Shown here piece by piece: positions 53,598-63,891 of a stretch of DNA of 64,000 nt. The position numbers were made by a program, and so were the translations under genes. Source of the DNA: DASQDN01 sp963825845 (GTDB lineage: Bacteria; Acidobacteriota; Terriglobia; Bryobacterales; Bryobacteraceae); assembly GCA_963825845.1 (NCBI GenBank), contig CAWGVL010000048.1, forward strand, positions 124,001 to 188,000, read 5' to 3'. Position 1 is the stretch's first letter, and every line of letters begins with the position of its first letter. The notes beneath the pieces were generated by a model that saw only the letters and a list, made by a program, of their open reading frames with translations, had not been told where the DNA came from and did no database searches.

Positions 53598-54941
53598 ATG
53601 TCTATTACGAGACGGCAGGTTATCGCCGCCACGGCGGCCGCGTCTTATGGGCGCATCCTCGGCGCCAATGATCGTGTCGGCGTTGGCTTCGTCGGATACG
53701 GGCTGATCGGAGCTCAGCACGTATTCGACTTCAAGAACCAGAAAGACGTCGACATGGTCGCCATGAGCGACACCTACCAACCGCGGATGGAGCAAGGCAT
53801 AGCTGCGTGCGGCAGCGGCGCCAAAGGTTATCGCGATTTTCGGAAGCTCCTCGACGACAAGGATGTTCAGGCGGTGGTAGTATCCACGCCCGACCATTGG
53901 CATTGCCTGATGGCGATGATGGCCTGCGCCGCAGGCAAAGACGTGTACGTCGAAAAGCCGCTCAGCGTGTTCGTCAAAGAAGGCCGATGGCTCGCTGACG
54001 TCGCGAAAAAGCACGGGCGAATCGTTCAGGTCGGCACACAACAGCGTAGCGGCAGGCACTATCACACGGGTCGCGAGATGATCCAGAAGGGTCACATCGG
54101 GAAGGTTGTTGCAGCCAAGGCGGGCGGCTATCGGAACGTGATGCCCGGTTTCGGCGCTCCACCCGATTCGGCCGCACCGAGCGACTTCGATTACGACATG
54201 TGGCTCGGGCCCGCGCCCAAGCGCCCGTATAACAATCACCGCGGCATTTATCATTTCCGTTGGTTCTGGGACTACTCCGGAGGTCAGATGACAAACCTCG
54301 GGGCGCACTCGATCGACATCGTGCAGTGGTATCTCGATCTGAAAGGACCGAGCCGCGTATGCTCCTTTGGTGGACGCCGTGCGTTGGAGGACAACGGGGA
54401 GACGCCGGATGTCCAGGATGCGATCTTCGAGTATGCAAATGGCCTGAACCTGACGTACTCCATCCGAGAGGTCAGCGCCGGGTCGCGGGCCGGTTCAGCG
54501 CTGGAATTCTTCGGAACAAAAGGAAGCCTGACCATCGAACGTCCGATGCTGAAGATAACTCCCGACATGAGGAGCGATCCGGCAAACGCTATTCCGCAAT
54601 TCAAAGGACACAGCGCGGGGGGCCCTCAGCGGGTCAACAAAGCGCCCGAACCTTGGACGGAGGCCTTCAACATGAAGGGCTCCTCTGACGAGCAGTTTGA
54701 TCTTCATGTTCGAAACTTCCTCGATGCCATCAAAACCCGTCAGAAGACCATCGCGAGCGCCGAGGATGGTCACCGGACGGCCGTCGCCTGCCACTTAGCG
54801 AACATCTCCCTTCGCACCAAGAGCATGATCGAATGGGATGCGGACAAAGAGCAGATCACGAGTAACAAACAGGCAGCAGCGATGTTGGAGCGGCCGTATC
54901 GTAAACCCTGGGATTCTGTGTTGAGGTCACTCCTATCGTGA
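53598..54941 (+). CDS. Tat-exported Gfo/Idh/MocA oxidoreductase
   Basis: NAD(P)-dependent sugar oxidoreductase or glycoside hydrolase-like protein of 447 residues. A Tat leader (MSITRRQVIAATAAASYG) precedes a Rossmann domain (VGVGFVGYGLIGAQH) and the family motif VYVEKPLSV. The C-terminal Gfo/Idh/MocA domain includes DYSGGQMTNLGAHSIDIVQWYL. In this phylum such exported copies are numerous and often sit beside TIM-barrel isomerases, as here. The next gene begins with GTG overlapping this stop. Confidence 0.88.
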   Translation: MSITRRQVIAATAAASYGRILGANDRVGVGFVGYGLIGAQHVFDFKNQKDVDMVAMSDTYQPRMEQGIAACGSGAKGYRDFRKLLDDKDVQAVVVSTPDHWHCLMAMMACAAGKDVYVEKPLSVFVKEGRWLADVAKKHGRIVQVGTQQRSGRHYHTGREMIQKGHIGKVVAAKAGGYRNVMPGFGAPPDSAAPSDFDYDMWLGPAPKRPYNNHRGIYHFRWFWDYSGGQMTNLGAHSIDIVQWYLDLKGPSRVCSFGGRRALEDNGETPDVQDAIFEYANGLNLTYSIREVSAGSRAGSALEFFGTKGSLTIERPMLKITPDMRSDPANAIPQFKGHSAGGPQRVNKAPEPWTEAFNMKGSSDEQFDLHVRNFLDAIKTRQKTIASAEDGHRTAVACHLANISLRTKSMIEWDADKEQITSNKQAAAMLERPYRKPWDSVLRSLLS

Positions 54942-55927
54942 ACAGAAGAACGTTTCTAGCTTCTTCCGCCGCGGTTGCGATGGCGACCCCAGCGCCGGAT
55001 GCAAAGCAGAAGTTGTTGGGCATTGCAACAACGTCTTACATGACGGCGAGACGATTTAGGGATACCCTGGAGTTCCTCGAGCATTGCCATAAACTGGGCG
55101 CTCCCGGGATACAGACCGCATTGACCTCGCTCGATCGAGCTTACCTGGACAAGGTCAAGGCCCGCTTGCACGAAACCGGAATGTATATCGAAGTCATGGC
55201 GGCCCTTCCGAAGGTCGACATGGCTCAATTCCTCGCCACTGTCGATGGCGCAAAGCATGTCGGAGCACATTGCATTCGAGCCGGCGCGTTAAGCGGACGT
55301 CGCTATGAGACGTTCGCAACTCTGGATGATTGGCGCAAGTTTGTGAGTGACTCCAAAGCAGCCATTGCCCGTGCTGTACCCGTCGTTGAAAAGACGCGCA
55401 TCCCGCTGGCTCTTGAGAACCACAAGGATTGGACAGTCGATGAGATGGTAACTCTGTTGAAGAGTTACAGCTCCGAGTATTTTGGAGCGCTCCTGGATAC
55501 GGGCAATAACATCTCCCTCCTCGATGACCCAATGGAGGTCGTCGAGAGACTAGCTCCGTTCGCGATCGCGACACACATCAAAGACATGGGTGTCGCGGAG
55601 TATCCCGACGGCTTCCTCTTATCGGAGGTGGTCATAGGCGAGGGATTCCTGAATATTCCGAATATAGTCAGCATCATCAGGAAGGCGCGCCCGAAGATCA
55701 ACATGGTTCTCGAGATGATTACTCGCGACCCGTTGAAAGTGCCGGTCTACACCGACAAGTACTGGGCAACCTTCCCCGATCGCAGCGGTATCTACATGGC
55801 GCGCACCCTGCGATTGGTTCGGGACAAAAAATCGAAGCTTCCGATGCTATCGAACTTATCGAAGGAGAAGCAAATCGAGGTTGAAGAGGATAACGTGAAG
55901 CGTTGCTTAGCGGCGCTTCCAGCTTGA
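54938..55927 (+). CDS. Exported sugar phosphate isomerase/epimerase-like TIM barrel
   Basis: A 329-residue protein with a Tat-like leader (NRRTFLASSAAVAMATP) and an AP-endonuclease-2/xylose-isomerase-like barrel. Candidate metal residues lie in IPLALENHKDW, FGALLDTGNN, ATHIKDMG and INMVLEMITRDP. The start is GTG overlapping the Gfo/Idh/MocA stop (GTGA), implying coupled translation and a joint role in modifying an unusual sugar in the periplasm. The substrate is unknown. Confidence 0.83.
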   Translation: MNRRTFLASSAAVAMATPAPDAKQKLLGIATTSYMTARRFRDTLEFLEHCHKLGAPGIQTALTSLDRAYLDKVKARLHETGMYIEVMAALPKVDMAQFLATVDGAKHVGAHCIRAGALSGRRYETFATLDDWRKFVSDSKAAIARAVPVVEKTRIPLALENHKDWTVDEMVTLLKSYSSEYFGALLDTGNNISLLDDPMEVVERLAPFAIATHIKDMGVAEYPDGFLLSEVVIGEGFLNIPNIVSIIRKARPKINMVLEMITRDPLKVPVYTDKYWATFPDRSGIYMARTLRLVRDKKSKLPMLSNLSKEKQIEVEEDNVKRCLAALPA

Positions 55928-55934
55928 TGGTATC

Positions 55935-55997
55935 GGCCGCCGATAAACGCAGATACCCCCTTTTTCAATCTGCGTTCATCGGCGTTAATCGGCGGCC
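55935..55997. repeat. Interrupted palindrome between two plus-strand genes
   Basis: Two pairs of arms nest: GGCCGCCGAT (55935-55944) with ATCGGCGGCC (55988-55997), and AACGCAGAT (55946-55954) with ATCTGCGTT (55968-55976). The loop contains CCCCCTTTTT. Short dispersed repeats of this ATCTGCGTT-ATCGGCGGCC style occur in genomes of several phyla, so it may be a member of a REP-like family. It might also end transcription of the isomerase gene. Confidence 0.7.
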
Positions 55998-56009
55998 AGC
56001 ATTTTTCTA

Positions 56010-56843
56010 ATGTTTGCCCTGTTATTGCTCGCCGCCGCTGGGATCTACGATTACAATCAGTCCGCTCCCATCGACATAAGAATCGTAAAAAGTGAGATGC
56101 GCGAAGGCGTCGAGGTACGTGACGTCACGTTCGCAAACGCGAACGGCGGACGTACCGCGGCAGATCTCGTCGTGCCAAAGACCAAAGCTCCACACCCGGC
56201 AGCGTTGATGGTCCACTGGTATGCGCCGGAGGAGCACGACTCGAATCGCACTCAATACCTAGGGCAGGCTCTCGACTTAGCAAAGCAGGGAGTCGTCAGC
56301 CTTCTACCGGAGACCATGTGGTCCGAGCCGAAGTGGTTCCCGTCGCGAAACCGCTCTGATGACTACGACGCTTCCATCCGTAGCGTGAAGGACCTGCGTC
56401 GAGCATTGGACGTTTTACTCAAGCAACCTGGCGTTGACAAGAAGCGCGTCGCTTTTGTCGGCCACGACTTTGGCGCCATGTACGGAGCGATTCTGATAAC
56501 CGCCGACAAGCGGCCGACACTCTATGCGCTTCAGGCTTTCTCGAATGAGATGAGTCACTGGTACCTGTACGGTCCCAAGATGCCCGAGCCCGATCGCTCC
56601 CAGTTCGTCACGAAGCTGAAGCCAATGGATGCAGTGGAGCACCTTAGCAAGGCAGCACCCGCGCCTGTATTGCTGCAGTTCGGAACAATGGACGAGCATG
56701 TGTCGAAGGAGCGCGCGAACGCGAGTATCGCCGCGGCTAGTGAGCCCAAGAAAGTGATCTGGTATGAGGCGGGTCACGGCTTGAACAAGCAAGCCGTGAC
56801 GGACCGGATGATTTGGTTGAGCGAGCAGTTGAAGCTCAAATAG
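56010..56843 (+). CDS. Dienelactone hydrolase-like alpha/beta hydrolase with Asp at nucleophile position
   Basis: A 277-residue protein with a short hydrophobic N-terminus, probably exported. The fold is that of dienelactone hydrolase/acetyl-xylan-esterase-like proteins: AALMVHWYAPEEHDSN, VKDLRRALDVLLKQPGVDKKRVAFVGHDFGAMYGA, LLQFGTMDEHV and WYEAGHGLN. The nucleophile elbow is GHDFGA with Asp153, where relatives have Ser or Cys. A matching Asp and the His of EAGHGL complete a triad. Either this is an Asp-nucleophile enzyme of the dehalogenase type or the active site has changed. Confidence 0.78.
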   Translation: MFALLLLAAAGIYDYNQSAPIDIRIVKSEMREGVEVRDVTFANANGGRTAADLVVPKTKAPHPAALMVHWYAPEEHDSNRTQYLGQALDLAKQGVVSLLPETMWSEPKWFPSRNRSDDYDASIRSVKDLRRALDVLLKQPGVDKKRVAFVGHDFGAMYGAILITADKRPTLYALQAFSNEMSHWYLYGPKMPEPDRSQFVTKLKPMDAVEHLSKAAPAPVLLQFGTMDEHVSKERANASIAAASEPKKVIWYEAGHGLNKQAVTDRMIWLSEQLKLK

Positions 56844-56851
56844 CGGCCGAT

Positions 56852-57397
56852 CTAGTGCTTCGCGGGAGGTGCAGCCGGAGGAGGAGTCGTAGTACCGGTG
56901 GCGGCGCCACCGTAAGAGCCTTCAGGCGAAGCGCCGGTGATCGCAGGACCACCACCCGACGGGCTCATCGCGCCAGGAGTGCCGTGGCCCACTGTGGGAG
57001 CGAGCTGCCCACCCTGCGGACCGATCTGCTGTGGCGGAGCAGTCACCTTCAGGTTCGTCGGCTCCAATGCGGGCCTGCTGACCGCATCCGTATAGCAGCC
57101 GATGAGAAACAGGCCGAGGAAGAACAGCGTCGAGCAGAAGATAATCGCGTTCATCGGCTTATCCCAGCGCAGGTGCATAAAGAAAAGCGCAACGAGCGAA
57201 GCCTTCAACGAAGCGATCAGCATAGCGATGATCACGTTCGTCATCGCGCTGCCCCAGTCGATCATCGAAGCTGCGACCGTAATTACGGTCAACAACAATA
57301 GGCCTCCCAGCACCAGGCCGTACAGTTTCGGACCCCCGTGAACATGCGATTCGTGATCGTGAGCGTGGGTCTGTGCCCCGTGTGTAGTCAAAGCCAT
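56852..57397 (-). CDS. ctaF: Cytochrome c oxidase subunit IV with Gly/Pro-rich tail
   Basis: Small membrane subunit of the caa3-type oxidase. The first 110 residues hold a His-rich N-terminus (THAHDHESHVHGG) and three helices, with the family motif MLIASLKASLVALFFMHLRWDKP. An extra 70-residue tail rich in Gly, Pro, Ala and Thr (about 110-181) follows, unusual for this subunit. It is the last gene of the act-cta operon. Confidence 0.88.
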   Translation of the reverse strand: MALTTHGAQTHAHDHESHVHGGPKLYGLVLGGLLLLTVITVAASMIDWGSAMTNVIIAMLIASLKASLVALFFMHLRWDKPMNAIIFCSTLFFLGLFLIGCYTDAVSRPALEPTNLKVTAPPQQIGPQGGQLAPTVGHGTPGAMSPSGGGPAITGASPEGSYGGAATGTTTPPPAAPPAKH

Positions 57398-57404
57398 TTG
57401 GTCC

Positions 57405-58083
57405 TCACTTAATCAGGTACAGCAGTGGGAACAGGTAAATCCAGATAAGATCGACCAAGTGCCAGTACAAGCCGACCAGATCTACAGGCGCGTAATAAGT
57501 AGAATCGAACCTGCCCTTCCGAGCCTTCAGCAGCACCCAGGTGATCGCGACCATTCCGCCGAGGATGTGCAGACCGTGCAGGCCGGTCATCATGAAGTAG
57601 AAGCTGAAGAAGATGAACTGGTTCGGAACCGTATCGCCCTTATGCGAGTAATACATGCCCGGCAACAGCCCATCGTGGAACTTGTGGCTGTATTCGAAAT
57701 ATTTGACAACAAGGAAGATTGCCGCGCAAATCAACGTGATAACCAGGTTGATCTGAAGAGCCTTCTGTTTATTCGTCGCCGCCGAATGCACCGCCATCAC
57801 CATCGTGAAACTCGAGAAGAGAAGCACTACAGTGTTCAGAGCGCCCAGCGATTTATCAAGGTGATGATGCGCCTCGATGAAAGCAAGAGGGTGGGCCGCC
57901 TGTTGAAGAGCGAAGCCTACGAACAGTCCTCCGAACAGCAGGATTTCCGTCGCCAGGAACAGCCACATGCCGATCTTGCCCGCATCAAGCTGCTGTTCAA
58001 AAGTCGCGAAATGGTGTTGTAGCCGCGAATCGTGCTCGGCGTGATGCTCGCCGAGCTTATCCAAATGGTGATCGGAATCGCGA

Positions 58084-58106
<23 letters not shown>
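57405..58106 (-). CDS. ctaE: Cytochrome c oxidase subunit III
   Basis: A 233-residue membrane subunit of the heme-copper oxidase. Typical blocks are MWLFLATEILLFGGLFVGF, FSSFTMVMAVHSA and FSFYFMMTGLHGLHILGGM, with the conserved Glu and His, ending DLVGLYWHLVDLIWIYLFPLLYLI. The short form without the first two helices is normal in caa3 oxidases. The start overlaps ctaD by 23 nt. Confidence 0.95.
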
Positions 58107-59721
<1,615 letters not shown>

Positions 59722-59753
59722 AGTGAAATTCCTTACATTATAGGACGCATGCC

Positions 59754-60695
59754 CTACTTCAAATTCTTAATGAACTCAATGACGCCCAAGATTTCCCGGG
59801 GTCTCAGCAAGCCTTGGTAGGTCGGCATGATCCCTTCGTAGCCTTGAACGATGTGCGCCTGCGGTTCCATAAGCGACTGCCGGATATAATTCTCATCAAC
59901 GACAGCTGAACTGCCATCCTGGAATTTGTGCGTCTGTCCCCAAATTCCCTTCCAACTCGGTCCTTGGCCTCGAGTGCCGTCAAGTGAGTGACACGTCGCA
60001 CAGCCGCGGTTCTCATGGATCAGCGACCCGAGTTCATTCAACGGCATTGTTTTCAACGACTCGTCACCTTCAACTAGCCACTTCTGATAGCCCGCGTCAT
60101 CCAAAACATTGATCTTGGCGAGCATGTCTGAGTGGCCCTTTCCGCAGTACTCGGTGCAAAGCACCGGATAGGTGCCGGGCCGGGTCGCCTGAAACCATGC
60201 TTCCGTATATCGATTGGGTAGTACGTCTTTCTTGATCCGGAAGCCCGGGACGAAAAAGCTGTGAATAACGTCCTCTGCGTTCATAACCAGGCGCACGGGG
60301 CGATTCAGCGGCACACTCAATTCGTTCAATGTCCGCAGACCGTCCGGGTACTCGAACTGCCACTGCCATTTCTTGGCCGTCACCTGGATTTCAATCGCGT
60401 TCGCCGGAGCGATCTGCGCGACGACGTAGCCGTGGAAACCCCAGAAGAAGATTCCAATCAGGATCAAAAGCGGCAATACGCTCCAGACTATTTCGAGCGT
60501 CGGGTTGTGGGTGATATGCGGTGTAATCTCATCCGCCGAACGCCTGCGGTATCGCTGGACGAAGATCACGATCAATACCGTGATTAAGGTAAAAAAGAAA
60601 ACACCAATCGCCGTGATGAACATGAAGATGTTGTCAATGTTCGGCGCCAGCGTCGAGGCCTGAGGGCCCATTATCCATTCGCGAAGCCAGGTCAT
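59754..60695 (-). CDS. ctaC: Cytochrome c oxidase subunit II with fused cytochrome c
   Basis: A 313-residue subunit. Two N-terminal helices are followed by the cupredoxin domain with CuA site VLCTEYCGKGHSDM. The C-terminal cytochrome c domain has RGCATCHSLDGTRGQGPSWKG around residue 230 and a distal Met near the end (GIMPTYQG). The fused cytochrome marks a caa3-type oxidase and can accept electrons from the alternative complex III cytochromes encoded upstream. The start overlaps the SCO gene as ATGA. Confidence 0.95.
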   Translation of the reverse strand: MTWLREWIMGPQASTLAPNIDNIFMFITAIGVFFFTLITVLIVIFVQRYRRRSADEITPHITHNPTLEIVWSVLPLLILIGIFFWGFHGYVVAQIAPANAIEIQVTAKKWQWQFEYPDGLRTLNELSVPLNRPVRLVMNAEDVIHSFFVPGFRIKKDVLPNRYTEAWFQATRPGTYPVLCTEYCGKGHSDMLAKINVLDDAGYQKWLVEGDESLKTMPLNELGSLIHENRGCATCHSLDGTRGQGPSWKGIWGQTHKFQDGSSAVVDENYIRQSLMEPQAHIVQGYEGIMPTYQGLLRPREILGVIEFIKNLK

Positions 60696-61534
60696 TTTAC
60701 GGTAGCCACTCCAGACGGCAGTGAGCTGTTACGCTCCCGCCGAAACAGAAACCTCAGTACAAGTCCCATCACCAAGACCATCAACGCCCCTGCGATCTTC
60801 ATGATGTTGCGCGCAAACGGCACATAACCCTTCGCTGCCGGGTCGTAATGGAAACAGAACAGCAGCAGCTTGTCTCCCATCGAGCCCAGCTTGCCTTCTG
60901 ACGCCTCAGTCAACCCGAGCCGCAAATCCCGCTCGGCGAAACGAACCCCGTACAAATATCGGGAGATCCTTCCGTCGGGTGTCAGCGTCATAATGGCCGC
61001 CGTGTGAGCCCACTGCTGCGTCTTTTCATCCCACCGGTAGCTGAACCCTACCTGGTCGGCCAGACGCTTCGTATTTCCCTGGTAATCGGTCAGAAAATGC
61101 CATCCATTGCCGGCATCTCTTTCATACGTTTCCAGGTAAAACTTCTTCTTTGCCTGCGCCAGGTTGAACTGCTCCTCCGGCGCGATGCTGATCGTCACGA
61201 TTTCGAACTCTTTGCCGGCGGTCCACGCGAGTTCGCGGAGCGCAGCCGTTTGCCCGTTCAGCACCAGGTTGCACAGCATCGGGCAGCGATAGTAGACGAA
61301 GTTCAGCAAGACCGGCTTGCCCTTCGAGAAGTACTGCCGGAGTGGGACTTGGTACCCGTTTTCCGCGGTGAACTGGAGATCCAGGTCGACCTTTTGACCG
61401 ATATGCTCGACGACGTCAACGCCGACGAGTTCGGACGGGAGTGTATTCACCTGAGCTTCCAGAACTGGCGCGGCGGCCAGCGCCAGGAGCATCGCTACGA
61501 AACTATTTGTGCGCCGCCGCTGGTGGTTGAACAT
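60692..61534 (-). CDS. SCO1/SenC copper chaperone
   Basis: Inserts copper into the CuA site of subunit II. The 280-residue protein has an N-terminal signal/anchor, a thioredoxin fold with the copper motif YYRCPMLCNLV (CxxxC near residue 84), and the distal His in WHFLTDYQG. A C-terminal transmembrane helix (about 243-262) is followed by basic residues. A double anchor is a little unusual but is seen in SCO proteins of act-cta operons. The start lies 32 nt inside the preceding gene; no better internal start was found. Confidence 0.92.
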   Translation of the reverse strand: MFNHQRRRTNSFVAMLLALAAAPVLEAQVNTLPSELVGVDVVEHIGQKVDLDLQFTAENGYQVPLRQYFSKGKPVLLNFVYYRCPMLCNLVLNGQTAALRELAWTAGKEFEIVTISIAPEEQFNLAQAKKKFYLETYERDAGNGWHFLTDYQGNTKRLADQVGFSYRWDEKTQQWAHTAAIMTLTPDGRISRYLYGVRFAERDLRLGLTEASEGKLGSMGDKLLLFCFHYDPAAKGYVPFARNIMKIAGALMVLVMGLVLRFLFRRERNSSLPSGVATVK

Positions 61535-62006
61535 TGGGACTACTCTGTGAACCGCTGTCTTGCGCGGCTTTTACCGCCGCTGCGCCCGGTTGCGAAACAG
61601 GGCCTCCGCCCGCCGCCAATTCTTCCGGGGTCTTTACTCGATACGCGGTGGTCGGGTACTTCGGCGCGTTCGCAGCCGCGTCCTGAGCCACCAATTTCAT
61701 CGCTTCTTCGATCGGAATGCGAACTGTTCCCTTACTCTTATCGACATAGCCGTAATGGGTCAGTTCCCACTGTTCCTTGTTGTGGAGATCCCGAAGGGCC
61801 CAATTCTCCTGAGACAGCACTCGTTTGTATTCATCCTGGGTATACGTCAGCTCGTAATAGCCCTGGACGGCGATCCCAATGAAGATCAGGAGAACGACCG
61901 TCACCGACATATAGATGGCGATCGTTCTGTAGCCCGGCTCAGAATGGTCGTAACTGAGAGGATGGTCTCCGTGTGGGATTTCTTCGCGATATTGGGAGTG
62001 ATCCAT
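61503..62006 (-). CDS. Unknown membrane protein of the act-cta operon
   Basis: A 167-residue protein with a His-rich N-terminus, one transmembrane helix (about 28-48, IAIYMSVTVVLLIFIGIAVQG), and a soluble part with TQDEYKRVLSQENWALRDLHNKEQWELTHYGYVDKSKGTVRIPIEEAMKLVAQD. A low-complexity Ala/Gly/Pro/Ser tail follows. I do not recognise a named family, though proteins with a similar YGxVD-KGxVRIPIxxAM stretch accompany alternative complex III genes elsewhere. Its place between actF and SCO suggests an assembly factor or accessory subunit. Confidence 0.75.
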   Translation of the reverse strand: MDHSQYREEIPHGDHPLSYDHSEPGYRTIAIYMSVTVVLLIFIGIAVQGYYELTYTQDEYKRVLSQENWALRDLHNKEQWELTHYGYVDKSKGTVRIPIEEAMKLVAQDAAANAPKYPTTAYRVKTPEELAAGGGPVSQPGAAAVKAAQDSGSQSSPNVQPPAAAHK

Positions 62007-62042
62007 CTTTCCTATCCGTTCCCCTCTTCGTCCTGCTCCACG

Positions 62043-63245
62043 TTACGCATTTTGGAAATGAAGCGCCTGCTCAAACCGCGGATCGCCTATCGGCATCAAC
62101 GCGTGAGCTCGCATCCGATTCCAGAACAACAACCCGAGAGCGCTCAACGGCGCCAGTAAACACGCGATGTCCAACCAGTGCGGAGCAACACCGTGATGGT
62201 AGAAGTTCGGCATCACCTGCCAGTAGAAGTCGATGTACTGGATGACCAGGAACCAGATCGCCATCAAAGTCAGCGTTCTCAGGTTTCGCTTGCTCGAACG
62301 CAGCACCAGCACCAGGAACGGGAAGATGAAGTGCCCGAACAGCAGCAGCGCGCTCACCCATGCCCACGATCCCTGGAATCGATGCAGGTACCAGATGGTC
62401 TCTTCCGGGATATTCGCGTACCAGATCAACAGATACTGCGAGAAAGCGATATACGCCCAGAAAATCGTCAACGCAAACATCCACTTGCCGATGTCGTGAT
62501 AGTGCTCGAGATTGACGGTGTTGCGAAGCACACCCTTCTCTCGAAGGGCGACAAGGATCAACAACCAGAGCGCCATGAACGCAAACGCTCCGCCCGCAAA
62601 GCAATACAACCCGAAAATCGTCGAATACCAGTGCGGGTCAAGCGACATGCTCCAGTCAAACGACGCCAGCGTGCCGGACAGAACCAGCATCAGCAATCCT
62701 GGCGCGGACCAGCGCGAAATCGCATGCATCTGATCGAGGCTCTTCGTTTGGTCCTGTCTCGTGGAGTGCTTATAAATCCGGGTGGCCCATAAACTCCAGA
62801 GCAGGAAGTAAATCACCATGCGCCAGGTGAATCCCGAGGGATTCAGATACGCTTGTTTGGCACGCAATAAGCTGTCGTGATCCGCAGCGCCAGGATGCGC
62901 CCATTCATAGAGGGTGCCCATCCCCATCAATACCGGAATGCACAACAACAATCCGAGCGGCAGCGTGACAACCATATTCTCGACAATGCGGCGCATCGTA
63001 ACGCTCCACGCCGAGCCCGTCAGGAACATCACCATCAAAAAGAACAATGCGCCAAGCGGAATGAAAATACTGAACAGGAACCCGACAAGGTATGACTGAA
63101 AAAACCGGGCCGGCTCGAGAAAGTAGCCCGCGATCGCTGCGATCCAGCTAATGAGCGCGACAAAAGCGATGCCGTTGCGGCCGCGCGTCCACAGCCCCGG
63201 ATCGATGCGGTAAGAGTCTTCTGCGTGAGTGGCGTGCTGTATCAT
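62043..63245 (-). CDS. actF: Alternative complex III membrane subunit ActF
   Basis: A 400-residue integral membrane protein with about ten helices, related to the NrfD/ActC family. It is the second quinol-handling membrane subunit of alternative complex III. Typical segments are EWAHPGAADHDSLLRAKQAYLNPSGFTWRMVIYFLLW, GTLASFDWSMSLDPHWYSTIFGLYCFAGG and VNLEHYHDIGKWMFALTIFWAYIAFSQYLLIWYANIPEE. It lies between actE and the unknown membrane protein. Confidence 0.93.
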   Translation of the reverse strand: MIQHATHAEDSYRIDPGLWTRGRNGIAFVALISWIAAIAGYFLEPARFFQSYLVGFLFSIFIPLGALFFLMVMFLTGSAWSVTMRRIVENMVVTLPLGLLLCIPVLMGMGTLYEWAHPGAADHDSLLRAKQAYLNPSGFTWRMVIYFLLWSLWATRIYKHSTRQDQTKSLDQMHAISRWSAPGLLMLVLSGTLASFDWSMSLDPHWYSTIFGLYCFAGGAFAFMALWLLILVALREKGVLRNTVNLEHYHDIGKWMFALTIFWAYIAFSQYLLIWYANIPEETIWYLHRFQGSWAWVSALLLFGHFIFPFLVLVLRSSKRNLRTLTLMAIWFLVIQYIDFYWQVMPNFYHHGVAPHWLDIACLLAPLSALGLLFWNRMRAHALMPIGDPRFEQALHFQNA

Positions 63246-63282
63246 CCGTTTCTCAACCAGCGTTTCTTTCGTCAGCTCTCAT

Positions 63283-63891
63283 CTACTTCAAATCCGCCCG
63301 CTTGTCTTCCGGAACATCCGCAACGGTAGCTGTCGATGTGCGCTGCAATGCGCGAACATACGCCACTACCGCCCATCGATCATGGTCGGGAACCTGGAAG
63401 CGGTAAGGCGGCATCGACCGCCGTCCGTTCGTAATTACGTTGAAGATTTCCCCGTCGTTCATGTCTTTGACACGAGCTTCCTGGAGATTCGTCGGGATCC
63501 ACACTGCGCGCTGTCCCACGATTCCACGGCCCTGACCGGTCCGATCGTGACAAGGAGTGCAGTAGGTGTTGAATCGCCGTTGGCCGAGCGCCAGCAGATC
63601 CGCATTCACCTTCAAGGGGTTCCGGCCGACATACATGTTGCTGGCCACTCCGGTCGAGAACGAGTCATCCTCAACCAGCGAACCCACTGCAACCGTACCC
63701 TCGACGGGACGCCGGCTTGCCCGATCATCCCCAAAAATAGGATGCTCTCCATTGAACCTGCGATCACCCTGCGGCTCATAACGACCCTGGTAGTCCATGT
63801 CCGTAAAGATCACGACCGGCGTGTTCTTCGACGCCGAACCTGCGCATCCCGCAAGAACCAGAGTGGCGGCGGTCAAGAGGACCCGCTTCAT
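63283..63891 (-). CDS. actE: Alternative complex III monoheme cytochrome ActE, lipoprotein
   Basis: A 202-residue exported lipoprotein (lipobox LAGCAG, Cys16) carrying one heme c site, YCTPCHDRTGQG (about residues 112-116), and a Met ligand in RRSMPPYRFQV. It is the cytochrome subunit that hands electrons to the oxidase. The ATG overlaps the actD stop as ATGA. Confidence 0.93.
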   Translation of the reverse strand: MKRVLLTAATLVLAGCAGSASKNTPVVIFTDMDYQGRYEPQGDRRFNGEHPIFGDDRASRRPVEGTVAVGSLVEDDSFSTGVASNMYVGRNPLKVNADLLALGQRRFNTYCTPCHDRTGQGRGIVGQRAVWIPTNLQEARVKDMNDGEIFNVITNGRRSMPPYRFQVPDHDRWAVVAYVRALQRTSTATVADVPEDKRADLK

